A DNA stretch of 5,477 bases from Actinomycetota bacterium (GTDB lineage: Bacteria > Actinomycetota > Actinomycetes > Nanopelagicales > Nanopelagicaceae): positions 1 to 5,477 of the forward strand of contig WLMD01000108.1 in assembly GCA_009700405.1 (NCBI GenBank), in the 5' to 3' direction. The number at the start of each line of letters is the position of its first letter. Within the stretch, counting starts at the first letter, position 1. Below, in pieces: positions 4,646 through 5,477 of this stretch. The notes beneath the pieces were generated by a model. It saw only the letters and a list, made by a program, of their open reading frames with translations, was not told the origin of the DNA and searched no databases. Both the position numbers and the translations under genes were made by a program.

Positions 4646-5477
4646 GTGGCTCATCACATTACCAACTTCACCTCCCAGGCTCCCCTTCATCCGGTGGCCA
4701 GAGAGGCGCTTTTGGGGGCCTTCGACCAGGGCTGGGCCGACCCCGACAAGCTTTCCTATCAAAGTTCTACAGCACGGATTCTCAGAGATGAATCAGTAGC
4801 CACAATCGCCAGCCACCTCAAAATCGCGCCACATCACCTCGAATTTATCGCAGACCCCGCCCTAGGAAACTTCTACGCCATTGCCGGGCTACTCAAACCA
4901 TCGACACTTCTTATTCATTCGGCGATAGATCGAAGTGAAGTGATGGCAATTGCTCACGATCGCAAGAGTATGCAGTTAACAGTCGGATCGAATGGGGAAA
5001 TCAACTGCGATTCTCTCGAGCCGGATCTACCGCACGATTCACTACTTGCTCTCCAAGTTGCCAACGGTGAAACCGGTGTTACTCAACAATGTGATCGCAT
5101 CATTGATCTTCTCCCTACTAGCAAAATCGCCTGTGATTTCTCCAGTGCGGGATTGCGGGTGCCATTGCCGCATCGATGGGATAGCGCTTTCTTTGATGCC
5201 AAGAGTTGGCAGGGTCCAGAAGGAGTCGGAATCATTGCCATAGCTGCTGATGATCAATGGCATAACCCTTTGCCACATATTGGACCTCAAAGAACTACAA
5301 GTTCGGTATCGCTCCCATTGCTAATGGCAACCGCAGTCGCCATAGATTCCTGGGTTAGCGATGAAGTCAGCGAATCCCAGAGACTTCGAGCTCTCTCCTC
5401 GTTTCTTCGGAGCGAAATTCACGCAGGAATTCCCGACTGCGACATCGCTGGTGACCTGGATAGTTCTTTGCCGCACA
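4646..5477 (+). CDS. Divergent cysteine desulfurase-like class V PLP enzyme, N-terminal part
   Basis: The frame is open from the stop at 4598-4600 to the window end, giving 277 codons from GTG 4646; the C-terminus lies outside. It resembles IscS/NifS-like class V aminotransferases, which use PLP to remove sulfur from cysteine. Matching blocks are APLHPVAREALL (12-23), where such proteins have their N-terminal strand; VANGETGVTQ (138-147), like the ANNETG motif; CDFSSAGLRVP (163-173), like the DAVQAxGxxP strand holding the PLP aspartate; and DAKSWQGPEGVG (184-195), like SAHKxxGPxGxG. Several active-site positions are altered: lysine 186 is one place before the expected Schiff-base position, where S187 stands, and R96 replaces the PLP-stacking histidine. 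Similar genes next to ctaC in other Actinobacteria are annotated as desulfurases fused to a C-terminal TusA domain; whether that domain exists here cannot be seen. GTG 4646 is the only start that keeps the first motif at a normal distance and fits a leaderless promoter. Confidence 0.75.
   Translation, partial: MAHHITNFTSQAPLHPVAREALLGAFDQGWADPDKLSYQSSTARILRDESVATIASHLKIAPHHLEFIADPALGNFYAIAGLLKPSTLLIHSAIDRSEVMAIAHDRKSMQLTVGSNGEINCDSLEPDLPHDSLLALQVANGETGVTQQCDRIIDLLPTSKIACDFSSAGLRVPLPHRWDSAFFDAKSWQGPEGVGIIAIAADDQWHNPLPHIGPQRTTSSVSLPLLMATAVAIDSWVSDEVSESQRLRALSSFLRSEIHAGIPDCDIAGDLDSSLPH

Noticed and set aside
4636..4646. CCTTC-G-GAAGG inverted repeat touching the GTG start
   Set aside because: As RNA it leaves only a four-pair stem with a three-base loop, and if the transcript is leaderless it would not be in the mRNA at all.
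4520..4762. Minus-strand open frame across the divergent promoter
   Set aside because: It overlaps the ctaC N-terminus in another frame and is antisense to the PLP enzyme start. No homology is recognisable.
4992..5290. Short open frames on both strands within the PLP enzyme gene
   Set aside because: The long open frame from 4646 carries ANGETG and GPEGVG motifs through this stretch, so the others are shadows.

Overview
The window looks chromosomal and comes from an actinobacterium. CtaF (the actinobacterial fourth oxidase subunit), the CtaD signature stretches, the tail of an actinobacterial-type QcrB and a divergently read class V PLP enzyme all point there. The modest GC content, very tight gene spacing and apparently leaderless starts resemble small freshwater Actinobacteria (Nanopelagicales/acI type). 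That finer placement is an inference and was not tested.

Layout, left to right. (1) 1-237, plus strand: the 3' end of qcrB, the cytochrome b subunit of the bc1 complex. (2) 253-498, plus strand: a previously hidden, decayed copy of a cytochrome c oxidase subunit II gene. It keeps an aromatic motif and the Cys-Cys-His-Met half of the CuA site, but lacks a start codon, both membrane segments and about 45 residues of the CuA domain. (3) 531-4586, minus strand: a compact run read right to left, ctaC-ctaD-ctaF-benE. Junctions are a 4-bp overlap, a 3-bp gap and a 1-bp gap (or a 47-bp overlap if benE uses the longer start). (4) 4587-4645: a 59-bp divergent promoter region with a TANNNT hexamer placed seven bases before each start codon. 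(5) 4646 to the end, plus strand: the first 277 codons of a cysteine desulfurase-like PLP enzyme, cut by the window edge.

Together, qcrB and ctaCDF encode parts of the bc1-aa3 respiratory supercomplex, which passes electrons from menaquinol through the bc1 complex to CuA on CtaC, then to haem a and the haem a3-CuB centre of CtaD. The bc1 and oxidase gene groups converge here, with the subunit II relic and benE at the meeting point. The BenE-family carrier has no obvious link to respiration except that it is the last gene of the oxidase run.

The most notable points are the subunit II relic; the parallel loss, in CtaC and CtaD, of the acidic residues that normally build the non-redox Mg/Mn site between the two subunits; and the PLP enzyme, in which most canonical cysteine desulfurase active-site positions are changed. 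No RNA genes, insertion sequences or CRISPR arrays were seen.
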